From positions 125,138 through 189,137 of the forward strand of contig NZ_LMMZ01000023.1 of the NCBI RefSeq assembly GCF_001422885.1: 64,000 nt of DNA. The letters are read 5' to 3'. The position numbers and the translations under genes are program-made. This DNA is from Methylobacterium sp. Leaf104. GTDB lineage: Bacteria; Pseudomonadota; Alphaproteobacteria; Rhizobiales; Beijerinckiaceae. Position 1 is the first letter of the stretch. The number at the start of each line of letters is the position of its first letter. Under the pieces are notes generated by a model. That model saw only the letters and a list, made by a program, of their open reading frames with translations, made no database searches and was not told the origin of the DNA. Shown here one piece after another: positions 18,409-26,538 of the stretch.

Positions 18409-20025
18409 ATGATCGACACGCCCAAGACGCCGCCCATCGGGGCGCCCGCGCAGGACCCCATCCTCTCCTCGGACGAGGCGCAGACCAAGCCGGAAGCGGC
18501 CTTCTTCTTCGCCGCGGTGGCCGCCTCGCGCATGCCCATGGTGGTGAGCGACCCGCGCCGGCCCGACAACCCGATCATCTTCACGAACGACGCCTTCCTG
18601 GAGATGACGGGCTACCGCCGCGACGAGGTGATGGACCGCAACTGCCGCTTCCTGCAGGGGCCGGAGACGGACCGCGCGGCCGTGCGCGAACTCGCCCGGG
18701 CGATCGCCGCCCGCGAGAACCTCGCCACAGAGATCATCAACTACCGCAAGGACGGCACGCCGTTCTGGAACGCGCTGTTCGTTTCGCCGATCTACGACGC
18801 GAGCGGGACGCTCGTGTACTTCTTCGCCTCGCAGCTCGACGTCTCGCGCCGGCGCGATGCCGAGGAGGCCCTGGGCCAGGCCCAGAAGATGGAGGCGCTC
18901 GGCCAGCTCACCGGCGGCATCGCGCACGATTTCAACAACCTCCTCCAGGTCATCGTCGGCTACGTCGACATCCTCGGCGCCGGCCTCGACGACCCGGCGG
19001 CCGACCGCAACCGCCTGCGCCGCGCCACCGACAACATCCGCACCGCGGCCGAGCGTGCCACCACGCTGACGCAGCAGCTGCTGGCCTTCGCGCGCAAGCA
19101 GCGTCTCGAGGGCCGCTCGGTGAACCTCAACGCCCTGGTCGAGGGCATGGCCGACATGGCCGGCCGGACCCTCGGCGAAACGGTGAGCCTCGGGTTCGAC
19201 CTCAGCCCAGACCTCTGGAATTGCCGGGTCGACCCGAACCAGGCCGAGGTCGCGCTCCTCAACGTCTTCATCAACGCCCGCGACGCGATGCCGGAGGGGG
19301 GCCGCCTCACGGTCAGGACCGAGAATCAGCTCATCACCGGCGAGCTGGCCGGCCCCCTGGCACCGGGCCGCTACGTCACCATCAGCGTGAGCGATACCGG
19401 AAGCGGCATCCCGGCCCATGTCCTCGCCCGGGTGATGGACCCGTTCTTCACGACGAAGGAGGAGGGCAAGGGCACCGGCCTCGGCCTGTCGATGGTCTAC
19501 GGCTTCGCCAAGCAGTCGGGCGGCGCGGCCCGCATCGAATCCGTGCTGGGGGAGGGGACCGTGGTGCGCCTGTCCTTCCCGGCGACCGAGAACGCGGTGC
19601 TCGAATCGGCCCCGGCCGCGGTCGGCGAGCAGGAGGGATCGGGTACGGAGACCATCCTCATCGTCGACGACCGCGAGGACGTGGCGGAACTGGCCCGGAC
19701 GATCCTGCGCGATTTCGGCTACAGCACCCTGATGGCGCAGAACGGGCGCGAGGCCCTCGACGTGCTGGAGAGCGGCGGCCCCGTCGACCTGCTGTTCACC
19801 GACCTCATCATGCCGGGCGGCATGAACGGCATCGTCCTCGGGCGCGAGGCCAAGCGCCGGCGCCCGGACCTCAAGGTCCTGCTCACCACCGGCTATGCCG
19901 AGGCGAGCCTGGAGCGAACCGATGCCGGGGGTTCGGAGTTCGATCTCCTGAACAAGCCCTATCGCCGGACAGACCTGGTCCGCCGCGTCCGGGCGATCCT
20001 CGACGGACCCGTAGCGGCCGGCTGA
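18409..20025 (+). CDS. LOV-domain blue-light hybrid histidine kinase with C-terminal receiver
   Basis: A 538-residue soluble sensor. Residues ~35-145 form a PAS domain with the LOV photoreceptor signature NCRFLQG; C79 is the flavin-adduct cysteine. Next is a HisKA-type dimerisation domain with phospho-acceptor H173 ([12 protein letters not shown]) and an ATPase domain ([17 protein letters not shown]). A C-terminal receiver has [10 protein letters not shown] and phospho-acceptor [14 protein letters not shown] photochemistry is expected to control autophosphorylation. The ATG at 18409 is preferred over the longer open frame, which adds 34 low-complexity residues. No obvious partner regulator lies nearby; the next gene is a small basic protein. 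Confidence 0.93.
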   Translation: MIDTPKTPPIGAPAQDPILSSDEAQTKPEAAFFFAAVAASRMPMVVSDPRRPDNPIIFTNDAFLEMTGYRRDEVMDRNCRFLQGPETDRAAVRELARAIAARENLATEIINYRKDGTPFWNALFVSPIYDASGTLVYFFASQLDVSRRRDAEEALGQAQKMEALGQLTGGIAHDFNNLLQVIVGYVDILGAGLDDPAADRNRLRRATDNIRTAAERATTLTQQLLAFARKQRLEGRSVNLNALVEGMADMAGRTLGETVSLGFDLSPDLWNCRVDPNQAEVALLNVFINARDAMPEGGRLTVRTENQLITGELAGPLAPGRYVTISVSDTGSGIPAHVLARVMDPFFTTKEEGKGTGLGLSMVYGFAKQSGGAARIESVLGEGTVVRLSFPATENAVLESAPAAVGEQEGSGTETILIVDDREDVAELARTILRDFGYSTLMAQNGREALDVLESGGPVDLLFTDLIMPGGMNGIVLGREAKRRRPDLKVLLTTGYAEASLERTDAGGSEFDLLNKPYRRTDLVRRVRAILDGPVAAG

Positions 20026-20063
20026 CGCTCCCGCCCAGGTCCACCCCATCGGAGTGCGCAGGC

Positions 20064-20387
20064 ATGGCCCAGGGCGACAAGTCGAAATACACCGACAAGC
20101 AGGTCCGCAAAGCCGAGCACATTGCCGATTCGTACGAGTCGCGTGGGGTGCCGGAGAAGGAAGCCGAGGCGCGGGCCTGGGCCACCGTCAACAAGGACGA
20201 TGGCGGCGGCAAGAAGCCCGGCGGGTCCGGGCGCGGCAAGGGGAGCGGTCACCCTGCGGCCCATCGCGGCGGAGCGGTCGGCGGCAAGGCCTCGGCCGGC
20301 CGCACGGCGGAAGAGCGCTCCGCGTCCGCCAAGAAGGCCGCCGCCACCCGCAAGCGCAACGCAGAGGCCGCACGCCACGCATCCTGA
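20064..20387 (+). CDS. Small basic Lys/Gly/Ala-rich protein (often annotated plasmid stabilization protein)
   Basis: A 107-residue protein beginning GDKSKYTDKQVRKAEHIAD. A helical N-terminal ~45 residues (SRGVPEKEAEARAWATVNK) precedes a Gly/Lys-rich disordered tail ending in RKRNAEAARHAS. Homologues of this type occur widely in rhizobia and methylobacteria under the name plasmid stabilization protein, but I know of no demonstrated function. The composition suggests nucleic-acid binding or a stress role (inference). It starts 38 bases after the LOV kinase and may be co-transcribed. Confidence 0.72.
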   Translation: MAQGDKSKYTDKQVRKAEHIADSYESRGVPEKEAEARAWATVNKDDGGGKKPGGSGRGKGSGHPAAHRGGAVGGKASAGRTAEERSASAKKAAATRKRNAEAARHAS

Positions 20388-20732
20388 GGGGTTCGTGGTC
20401 GCGATGGGTCGGGCACCGCTAAGCCGCCCGATCCGGTGGTTCGCGGTCGCTCGACCGACGCGTCGCCACGTCGTTCCGGGAGGCGTTCGCGGCGTGCAAT
20501 CCTGAGCCGCCGACGCTGTTCAAGGTTGGCGCGACCTGCGTGTCGGGATCTTGGGCTCCATTGCGCGGTCCCGGGATGACCTGGTGGCGCGGAGGTTCAT
20601 CGGGTCAGGCGCACGGGCAGACGCGCTCCTCGCCGGAAGCGGCGACCGGATCGACTTCCCAAAAGCGAAGGGGGCGCACCCGCCGATGCGCCCCCCGCCA
20701 CTGACCTATCCGGATGGCTCCGCCGAGACCTC
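20388..20732. other. 345-base gap before icd without a gene
   Basis: No credible ORF is seen on either strand; short frames here lack ribosome-binding sites and family features. The part nearest icd carries the icd terminator, described separately. Confidence 0.5.
20670..20695 (-). terminator. Intrinsic terminator of icd
   Basis: A 9-bp perfect stem (GGGGGCGCA/TGCGCCCCC) with an 8-base loop, starting 37 bases past the icd stop. On the minus strand it is followed by TTCGCTTTTGGG, a modest T-tract. Confidence 0.65.
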
Positions 20733-21944
20733 TCAGGCCATCGCGGTCTTCAGGTACTGATCGACCTTGTCGAGGAAGCCCGTGGTCGAGAGCCACTTCT
20801 GGTCGGGACCGACGAGCAGGGCGAGGTCCTTCGTCATGAACCCGGCCTCGACGGTGTCGACGCAGACGGTCTCCAGGGTGGTGGCGAACTTGGCGAGCGC
20901 CGCGTTGTCGTCGAGCTTGGCGCGGTGGGCGAGGCCACGGCTCCAGGCGAAGATCGACGCGATGGAGTTGGTCGAGGTCTCCTTGCCGTTCTGGTGCTCG
21001 CGGTAGTGGCGGGTCACCGTGCCGTGCGCGGCCTCGGCCTCGACGGTGCGGCCGTCGGGGGTGAGGAGCACGGAGGTCATCAGGCCGAGCGAGCCGAAGC
21101 CCTGCGCGACGGTGTCGGACTGCACGTCGCCATCGTAGTTCTTGCAGGCCCAGACGTAGCCGCCCGACCACTTGAGGGCCGAGGCCACCATGTCGTCGAT
21201 CAGGCGGTGCTCGTAGGTGATGCCGGCGGCGTCGAACTTCGCCTTGAACTCGTTCTGGAAGACCTCCTCGAACAGGTCCTTGAAGCGGCCGTCATAGGCC
21301 TTGAGGATGGTGTTCTTGGTCGAGAGATAGACCGGGTACTTCCGGTTCAGGCCGTAGTTCATCGAGGCGCGGGCGAAGTCGCGGATCGAGTCGTCGAGGT
21401 TGTACATCGCCTGGGCGACGCCGGAGCTCGGGAACTTGAAGACTTCCTTCTCGATGACGGTGCCGTCCTCGCCCTCGAACTTGATGGTCAGGCGGCCCTT
21501 GCCCGGCACCTTGAAGTCGGTGGCCTTGTACTGGTCGCCGTAGGCGTGGCGGCCGACGACGATGGGCTGGGTCCAGCCCGGCACGAGGCGGGGCACGTTC
21601 TTGCAGATGATCGGCTCGCGGAAGATGACGCCGCCGAGGATGTTGCGGATGGTGCCGTTGGGCGACTTCCACATCTCCTTGAGGTTGAACTCCTTCACCC
21701 GCGCCTCGTCGGGGGTGATGGTGGCGCACTTCACGCCGACCCCGTGGCGCTTGATCGCCTCGGCCGCCTGCACGGTGACCTGATCGTTGGTGGCGTCGCG
21801 GTGCTCGACGCCGAGATCGTAGTATTCCAGGTTCAGGTCGAGGTAGGGGTGGATCAGCTTGTTCTTGATCTCGCTCCAGATGATCCGGGTCATCTCGTCG
21901 CCGTCGAGTTCGACGACCGGGTTCGCAACCTTGATCTTGTCCAT
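20733..21944 (-). CDS. icd: NADP-dependent isocitrate dehydrogenase
   Basis: A 403-residue TCA-cycle enzyme that oxidatively decarboxylates isocitrate to 2-oxoglutarate. It belongs to the homodimeric, eukaryote-like subfamily (IDH type II), seen in [16 protein letters not shown] near the start and [18 protein letters not shown] in the middle. The metal-binding region is [18 protein letters not shown] and the cofactor-facing segment [11 protein letters not shown]. The frame is open for 41 more codons upstream, but the ATG at 21944 gives the conserved N-terminus. It is monocistronic: a terminator follows, and the next gene upstream on the same strand is only reached across the tad-type genes' end. 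Confidence 0.96.
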   Translation of the reverse strand: MDKIKVANPVVELDGDEMTRIIWSEIKNKLIHPYLDLNLEYYDLGVEHRDATNDQVTVQAAEAIKRHGVGVKCATITPDEARVKEFNLKEMWKSPNGTIRNILGGVIFREPIICKNVPRLVPGWTQPIVVGRHAYGDQYKATDFKVPGKGRLTIKFEGEDGTVIEKEVFKFPSSGVAQAMYNLDDSIRDFARASMNYGLNRKYPVYLSTKNTILKAYDGRFKDLFEEVFQNEFKAKFDAAGITYEHRLIDDMVASALKWSGGYVWACKNYDGDVQSDTVAQGFGSLGLMTSVLLTPDGRTVEAEAAHGTVTRHYREHQNGKETSTNSIASIFAWSRGLAHRAKLDDNAALAKFATTLETVCVDTVEAGFMTKDLALLVGPDQKWLSTTGFLDKVDQYLKTAMA

Positions 21945-22080
21945 CTGCAGCACGCCTTCCTGAGCCAGGATGTCCGGCGCCACGCAAGGCGGATGCCGAA
22001 CTCGCGCCGCTCTTAGCCCGCGCGCTTCCGGGGCGGAAGCAGGCTGGCCGCCCCGCGCCCATGACAAACCTTTTGGCCTG

Positions 22081-23430
22081 TCAGGGATTGGCGACGAGAC
22101 GCGCCTTCTTGGTCGCCTGATCGAACATCGCGTTCAGCGCCTCCTGGATCTCGCTCGCCGAACTGGCGGTGCGGAAGTAGCCCGACGAGGCGCAGTTCTG
22201 CAGCGTGGCCGGGACGCTGGGGATCAGTCCGTTCACCACGACGTTCTCGTAACCGACGTTGGTGTTGAACGGTAGGGCCAGCGGCACGTAGGGTATGTAG
22301 AGCACCGAGACGGTCACGCCCTTGTCCTTGAGCGACTTGCACAGGCTCGGATCGAGCAGCTTGGCCTGAGACCCGGTCCAGCCGGTCTTGTTGTACCAGT
22401 ACTGGTTGTTTCCCATGCCGTCGGTGATCAGGAAGACGAACGGGAGCGGTCGGGCAGCGGTCGAGCCGTCGCCCACGGCGGTGATCTTGCTGGAGATCGT
22501 GGAGAAGACGTTCTCGAAATGCGTCCCGCCGCTCCCGCGCGGGACGTTGGAATCGCCGATATCCATGTAGTTCTCGAGGTTGACGCTCGTGAGCGACCCG
22601 AGATTGGTCGTGATGTCGGCGGCGGTCTCCAGGAAGCTGACGAACGGATAGAGGCCGATCCGGTACTGGTTGGTCAGGGTCTGGTTCGACTGGGCCTTGG
22701 CGATCAGCGCCTGGACGGCGTTGCTGACCGTGGCGATGCGCAGCTCGATGTTGTTCGACTTGGCGAGGTTGAAGCCCTTGTAGCCGGAGAAATGGCAGGC
22801 GAAGGCGCAGTTGTTGCCCTTCGAATCAGCCATGTCGGGGTTGAGCTTGGCGAACGCCACCTGCGCGGTGCTGGAGGTGGGAAAGCCCATCGAGCCCGAG
22901 GTGTCGAGGAGCAGGTAGAAATCGGCGAAGCTGCCCAGCGTCAGGCTCGAGGTCGAGGCGCCCGAGACCGCGATGGAGGTCAGGTTCCCGAGAACCCGGC
23001 TGAACGGGGATTCGTAGTTCGATGCGTAGGTCGCGGTCGCCGAGACGACGCCGCCGGTCCGGGTCACCGTCAGGTTCGGCGTCAGGGGCATGCTGTTGAG
23101 CATCGGACCGGCATTGACCCGGAAGGCCGCCAGACCGCGGGTCTTGCCCAGGGCCAGGGCGGAGGCGGTCGGGTTGGCCTCGTTGTTGGGATTGGTCGAG
23201 ATGTAGTCCCGCGCCGCGGCGATCGCCGTGATCGTGGCGGCGTCGGCGGCGCGGTCGAAATGGGTGCGGTAGTTGATGCCGCGGACGTAGTCGACGCTGA
23301 GGCCGGTCAGGCCGATGAGCGGCACCAGGGCGAGGGCGAAGACCATGAGGACGTTGCCGCCCCGCTCGTCGCGCAGGCGCCGCAGCAGGTGCCGGGTGCG
23401 GGATATCGGGGCGACAGGTTCGGCGCGCAT
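22081..23430 (-). CDS. TadG-like pilus-assembly protein with von Willebrand factor A domain
   Basis: A 449-residue protein. The N-terminus has the Tad secretion feature: a short Arg-rich segment, then a Gly and a membrane helix ([20 protein letters not shown]), the TadE/TadG pseudopilin-like signal. A vWA domain follows, with the MIDAS motif DTSGSMG and a later Thr/Asp pair (FLITDGMG). TadG-type proteins are minor Tad/Flp pilus components or assembly factors at the cell envelope. An ATG at 23460 is also in frame, but 23430 has GAGG eight bases upstream. It is the third gene of a TadE-TadE-TadG operon. Confidence 0.86.
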   Translation of the reverse strand: MRAEPVAPISRTRHLLRRLRDERGGNVLMVFALALVPLIGLTGLSVDYVRGINYRTHFDRAADAATITAIAAARDYISTNPNNEANPTASALALGKTRGLAAFRVNAGPMLNSMPLTPNLTVTRTGGVVSATATYASNYESPFSRVLGNLTSIAVSGASTSSLTLGSFADFYLLLDTSGSMGFPTSSTAQVAFAKLNPDMADSKGNNCAFACHFSGYKGFNLAKSNNIELRIATVSNAVQALIAKAQSNQTLTNQYRIGLYPFVSFLETAADITTNLGSLTSVNLENYMDIGDSNVPRGSGGTHFENVFSTISSKITAVGDGSTAARPLPFVFLITDGMGNNQYWYNKTGWTGSQAKLLDPSLCKSLKDKGVTVSVLYIPYVPLALPFNTNVGYENVVVNGLIPSVPATLQNCASSGYFRTASSASEIQEALNAMFDQATKKARLVANP

Positions 23431-23446
23431 GGAAAATGCCTCGGAG

Positions 23447-24100
23447 TCAGGGGCAGGCATTGGCGGACGTCGTTCCGCCGCTCGGATCGAAGGTGATCGA
23501 CGCGACGTAGCGCGGCGCGAAGTAGAAGGACTTCGCGATGTCGATCGAACCGACGACGGACTGGAGAATGAGGGGCTTGTAGCTGAAGACCACGTCGGCC
23601 ACGACGAGGAAGCCGGGGCCGAAGGTGTCGCTCGGCAGGGTCGTGGGGCTCGGACCGGCCGTGTTGGGAGCCGCCACCGGAGGCGTCGTGCAGGAGCGCT
23701 TCTGGCCCGAGGTCCAGGCCACCTTCGGCGTGTAGGTGCAATTGGCGGTGCAGGTCGCCACCGTCTGGGTGAACTTGACGCCCGAGACCGACCATCTCAG
23801 CAGCGTCCAGACCGAGACGTTGGCGTCCTTGGCCGCCGACATCGCCTCCGGGAACATGACCAGCTGCGCGCGCGAGATCGCCAGGATGTCGGTCTGGGAG
23901 ATCTTGCCCGTGTCGTTGCGGGCCACGAGGTCCGCCAGGGTGCTGGCGGCGAGTTCGATCTTGCGCATGTAGATGACGTAGCGGACGAGATCGAAGGTCA
24001 CCGCCGAGAGCGTGATCAGCAGGGGCATGATCAGCGCGAACTCGACGAGGGCGATTCCGCGCCCGTCCCGTCCGAAGCGTCTGAGGAGGGTGCGGCTCAT
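23447..24100 (-). CDS. TadE-like pseudopilin family protein
   Basis: A 217-residue protein with a TadE-type N-terminus: basic residues, then Gly followed by IALVEFALIMPLLITLS, where the Glu after the leader resembles the prepilin-peptidase processing region. The rest is extracytoplasmic and has two Cys near TCTANCTYTP and two more (SCTTPP, ACP at the end), probably disulfide-linked. TadE proteins are minor pilins of the Tad/Flp system. It starts 7 bases after the preceding tadE gene and ends 16 bases before the TadG-like start, so the three genes form one operon. Confidence 0.84.
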   Translation of the reverse strand: MSRTLLRRFGRDGRGIALVEFALIMPLLITLSAVTFDLVRYVIYMRKIELAASTLADLVARNDTGKISQTDILAISRAQLVMFPEAMSAAKDANVSVWTLLRWSVSGVKFTQTVATCTANCTYTPKVAWTSGQKRSCTTPPVAAPNTAGPSPTTLPSDTFGPGFLVVADVVFSYKPLILQSVVGSIDIAKSFYFAPRYVASITFDPSGGTTSANACP

Positions 24101-24107
24101 CGCGGCG

Positions 24108-24722
24108 TCAGCACCCGGTCGAGACGCTGGCGGTGGTGAAGGGCTCGTTGCGGAACGCCACCGCCGCGCGGGCGAACACGGCCGAGCCGCCCTTCCAGGG
24201 GGAGCTCAGCTTCAGGGTGATCCAGAGCGGGCTGAACACCGGGACCGCGTAGAAGACCTGGATGTAGCCGTAGGTGCCCGGCGCCCCGGTGCAGTACGAG
24301 GTCTGGCTGTTGTCCATGGCGACGGGCTTGAGGCTGCGCTCGTCCGGGCTGACGAACACCGAGTAGCCGCCGCCCGAGCCCGACAGGGTCGTGGTCTGCA
24401 GGCTGGTGACGATGTTGTCGCAGGAGAGGCCGGCGATCAGCTTGGTGCAGACCACCGAGTTGCGGAAGCCGTTCGCGGTGGAGGCGGCGTCGGTCAGGGC
24501 GCCGATCATGATCGTCCGGCTCGTGTCGGCCGTCGCCTTCTCCAGGGCGGCGTAGCAGAACACGTAGAGGCCGGCCTGGAGGATCTCGACGAAGACCATG
24601 ATGAAGAGCGGCATGACGAGCGCGAATTCGACCGCGGTCGCTCCGCCCGAAGCTCGGCGAAAGCGGCACAACCAGCCTTTCTTCTTGAGCGCGCAGGACA
24701 TGCCGGTGCCGAAATCGATCAT
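24108..24722 (-). CDS. TadE-like pseudopilin family protein
   Basis: A 204-residue protein with an N-terminal basic stretch, the TadE motif GGATAVEFALVMPLFIMVFV and an exported C-terminal part with several Cys. It is a minor-pilin candidate for the Tad machinery; TadC, TadB and TadA are encoded 36 kb away at the end of the window. Start choice is uncertain: ATG 24722 is used, ATG 24704 (giving SCALKKKG) is possible, and neither has a strong ribosome-binding site. It is the first gene of the TadE-TadE-TadG operon. Confidence 0.83.
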   Translation of the reverse strand: MIDFGTGMSCALKKKGWLCRFRRASGGATAVEFALVMPLFIMVFVEILQAGLYVFCYAALEKATADTSRTIMIGALTDAASTANGFRNSVVCTKLIAGLSCDNIVTSLQTTTLSGSGGGYSVFVSPDERSLKPVAMDNSQTSYCTGAPGTYGYIQVFYAVPVFSPLWITLKLSSPWKGGSAVFARAAVAFRNEPFTTASVSTGC

Positions 24723-25035
24723 TGTCTGGTGACGCGGGTCGCCTGTCCTTGCGATCACGGTCCGACCCGAAGGTTCCACGACCGTCGTCTCGAACAGGCG
24801 ATGCCCGTGTCCCGTATCGATCAGCGATGCACGGCAAGCCTTAAGGTCGGATTACCCGGTTCCCTCGAGGTCGCGGTCCGCCTCACCGGGCTGTGGATGC
24901 GCCGCGACAGGGCGCCATGCGGGGGCGGGGGTGGACATTGGGCGCCACACCCGGATTCTGCCGTCCCCGTGGAACCGGCCGGACGGCACGCCTGCGCGCC
25001 TCCGGCGGCTCCGCACCCCCTCTCGAGAGATCACC
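24723..25035. other. Divergent intergenic region between the tadE operon and the Fae homologue
   Basis: About 313 bases between divergent genes, presumably holding both promoters. I saw no convincing promoter box, operator or riboswitch in it. Confidence 0.4.
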
Positions 25036-25584
25036 ATGAGCGAACGCATCATCCTCCGGGCCGGCGAGGCCCTGGTCGCCGGCGGGCCGCCGAACACGGC
25101 GTCCGAGCCCGAGGTGATCATCGGCGAGCTCGACGGGCCGGTGGGCACCGCGCTCGCCACCCTCACGGGCGACCAGGTGGTCGGCCACAGCCGGGTCTTC
25201 GCGCTCCTGAACACCGACATCATGGTGCGGCCGGTGACCTTGTGCGTCTCGAAGGTCAGCGTCACGGAGAGCAAGTACACCTCGATCCTGATGGGCACGG
25301 TGCAGTTCGCCATCGCCAACGGCGTGCTCGATGCGGTCCGCGCCGGCTACATTCCGAAGGAGAAGGCGAACGACCTCGGCATCATCTGCTCGGTCTGGCT
25401 CAGCCCCGGCGTGATCGAGGCGCAGAGCGTCGACCACAAGGCGCTGTTCGACATCCAGCGCCGGGGCATGACCGAGGCGATCCGCAAGGCGATGACCAAC
25501 GAGCCGTCCATCGACTGGCTCCTGGAGAACCAGGACAGGATCGTCCACAAATATTACCAGATGGGCCTCGACGGAAAGATCTGA
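25036..25584 (+). CDS. Formaldehyde-activating enzyme (Fae) family protein, catalytic His not conserved
   Basis: A 182-residue member of the Fae family, which condenses formaldehyde with tetrahydromethanopterin in methylotrophs. Family features are RAGEALVAGG near the N-terminus, a VIIGELDGPVGTA strand-loop, a TLCVSKVSVT segment and IPKEKANDL. In classical Fae the His directly before the I-I-G strand acts as general acid/base. Here the matching position lies in the segment ASEPEVIIG and no His is present. It therefore resembles the divergent Fae2/Fae3-type paralogues rather than the main enzyme. No other C1 genes are adjacent. The ATG at 25036 follows TCGAGAGATC. Confidence 0.82.
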   Translation: MSERIILRAGEALVAGGPPNTASEPEVIIGELDGPVGTALATLTGDQVVGHSRVFALLNTDIMVRPVTLCVSKVSVTESKYTSILMGTVQFAIANGVLDAVRAGYIPKEKANDLGIICSVWLSPGVIEAQSVDHKALFDIQRRGMTEAIRKAMTNEPSIDWLLENQDRIVHKYYQMGLDGKI

Positions 25585-25624
25585 GGCCGCGACCGGCCGG
25601 GGCCGGCCGCGGGCGCTTTGCCCT

Positions 25625-25656
25625 CCCGGCCGGCCCGTGCGAGAGGGCCGGCCGGG
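25625..25656. terminator. GC-rich stem-loop after the Fae homologue
   Basis: A perfect 12-bp stem, CCCGGCCGGCCC against GGGCCGGCCGGG, with an 8-base loop, about 40 bases after the stop. A shorter palindrome (GCGACCGGCC-type) precedes it. There is no T-tract, so termination is plausible but unproven. Confidence 0.45.
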
Positions 25657-25711
25657 CGCCGCCGGACCCGCCCCGGCCGATCCCGAAGCTTGCGATGCGA
25701 TGACGTCAGAC

Positions 25712-25767
25712 CCCGATGAACACTGCCCGATGAATACCGCCCGGTGAATACTGCCCGATGAATCCGT
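25712..25767 (+). repeat. Four tandem 14-bp units forming a chain of coupled five-codon ORFs into trmJ
   Basis: The unit CCCGATGAATACTG is repeated at 25712, 25726, 25740 and 25754. In each of the first three copies the start (ATG 25716, ATG 25730, GTG 25744) opens a frame reading M-N-T-A-R-stop. Each TGA overlaps the next start (ATGA or GTGA), and the last stop overlaps the ATG of trmJ at 25758. Base differences among the three mini-ORFs leave the peptide unchanged (assuming the GTG initiates with Met). Confidence 0.85.
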
Positions 25768-26495
25768 CCGAGTCCCCCGCCGGCCCCGTCGTCATCCTGG
25801 TCCAGCCCCAGCTCGCCGAGAACATCGGCATGACGGCGCGGGCGATGGCGAATTTCGGCCTGTCGGAGCTGCGCCTGGTGGCGCCGAAGAACGGCTGGCC
25901 CAAGAAGGGCGTGCGCGAGGCGGCCTCTGGCGCGACCCACATCCTCGACGGCGCCGTGGTGTTCGACACCCTGGGCGCGGCGATCGCCGACATGCACTAC
26001 GTGCTGGCGACCACGGCCCGCGAGCGCGGGCAGATGAAGCGGGTCTTTCCCCCGGACGAAGCGATGCGCGACGTCGCGGCCCGGGCCGGCCAGCGGGTCG
26101 GCATCCTGTTCGGCCGCGAGCGGTCCGGCCTCGACAACGACGAGGTGTCGCTGGCCGACGCCATCGTCACCTTCCCGGTCGATCCCCGCTTCTCCTCGCT
26201 CAACCTCGCCCAGGGCGTGCTGCTGATGGGCTACGAGTGGCGCCGGGCGGCCGGCCTCTCGGCGCTGCCCTTCAGCGGCGAGATGCTGTCGCCCCCCGCC
26301 ACCCGCGAGGCGATGGCCTCTCTGTTCGGAACCCTGGAGGACAGCCTCGCGGCGGCCGGGTTCTATCCGCCGGAGAAGCGGGACATCATCGCCCGCAACA
26401 TGCGCGACATGCTCCACCGCATGGCCATGACCGAGCAGGACGTGCGCACGATGCGGGGGGCGCTGCGCGCCCTGATGAGCCGCCGGCCGCAGTGA
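25758..26495 (+). CDS. trmJ: tRNA (cytidine/uridine-2'-O-)-methyltransferase TrmJ-type (SPOUT family)
   Basis: A 245-residue SPOUT-class methyltransferase. The N-terminus VVILVQPQLAENIGMTARAM with the asparagine of the PENIG-type motif, the central ILFGRERSGLDNDE and the C-terminal knot segment SLNLAQGVLLMGYE are the three TrmH/SpoU motifs. The C-terminal ~80-residue helical extension is typical of TrmJ, which methylates the ribose of tRNA position 32. The start ATG is inside the fourth copy of a 14-bp tandem repeat and overlaps the stop of a preceding five-codon ORF. Confidence 0.9.
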   Translation: MNPSESPAGPVVILVQPQLAENIGMTARAMANFGLSELRLVAPKNGWPKKGVREAASGATHILDGAVVFDTLGAAIADMHYVLATTARERGQMKRVFPPDEAMRDVAARAGQRVGILFGRERSGLDNDEVSLADAIVTFPVDPRFSSLNLAQGVLLMGYEWRRAAGLSALPFSGEMLSPPATREAMASLFGTLEDSLAAAGFYPPEKRDIIARNMRDMLHRMAMTEQDVRTMRGALRALMSRRPQ

Positions 26496-26538
26496 GGAGA
26501 GACTGCGCAGGCGCTCTTAACCCGCGCGCTATATTTGC

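Noticed and set aside
25700..25747. Independent 15-codon gene from ATG 25700
   Set aside because: Noted as part of the trmJ leader only; it reads through repeat copy 2 and has no features of its own.
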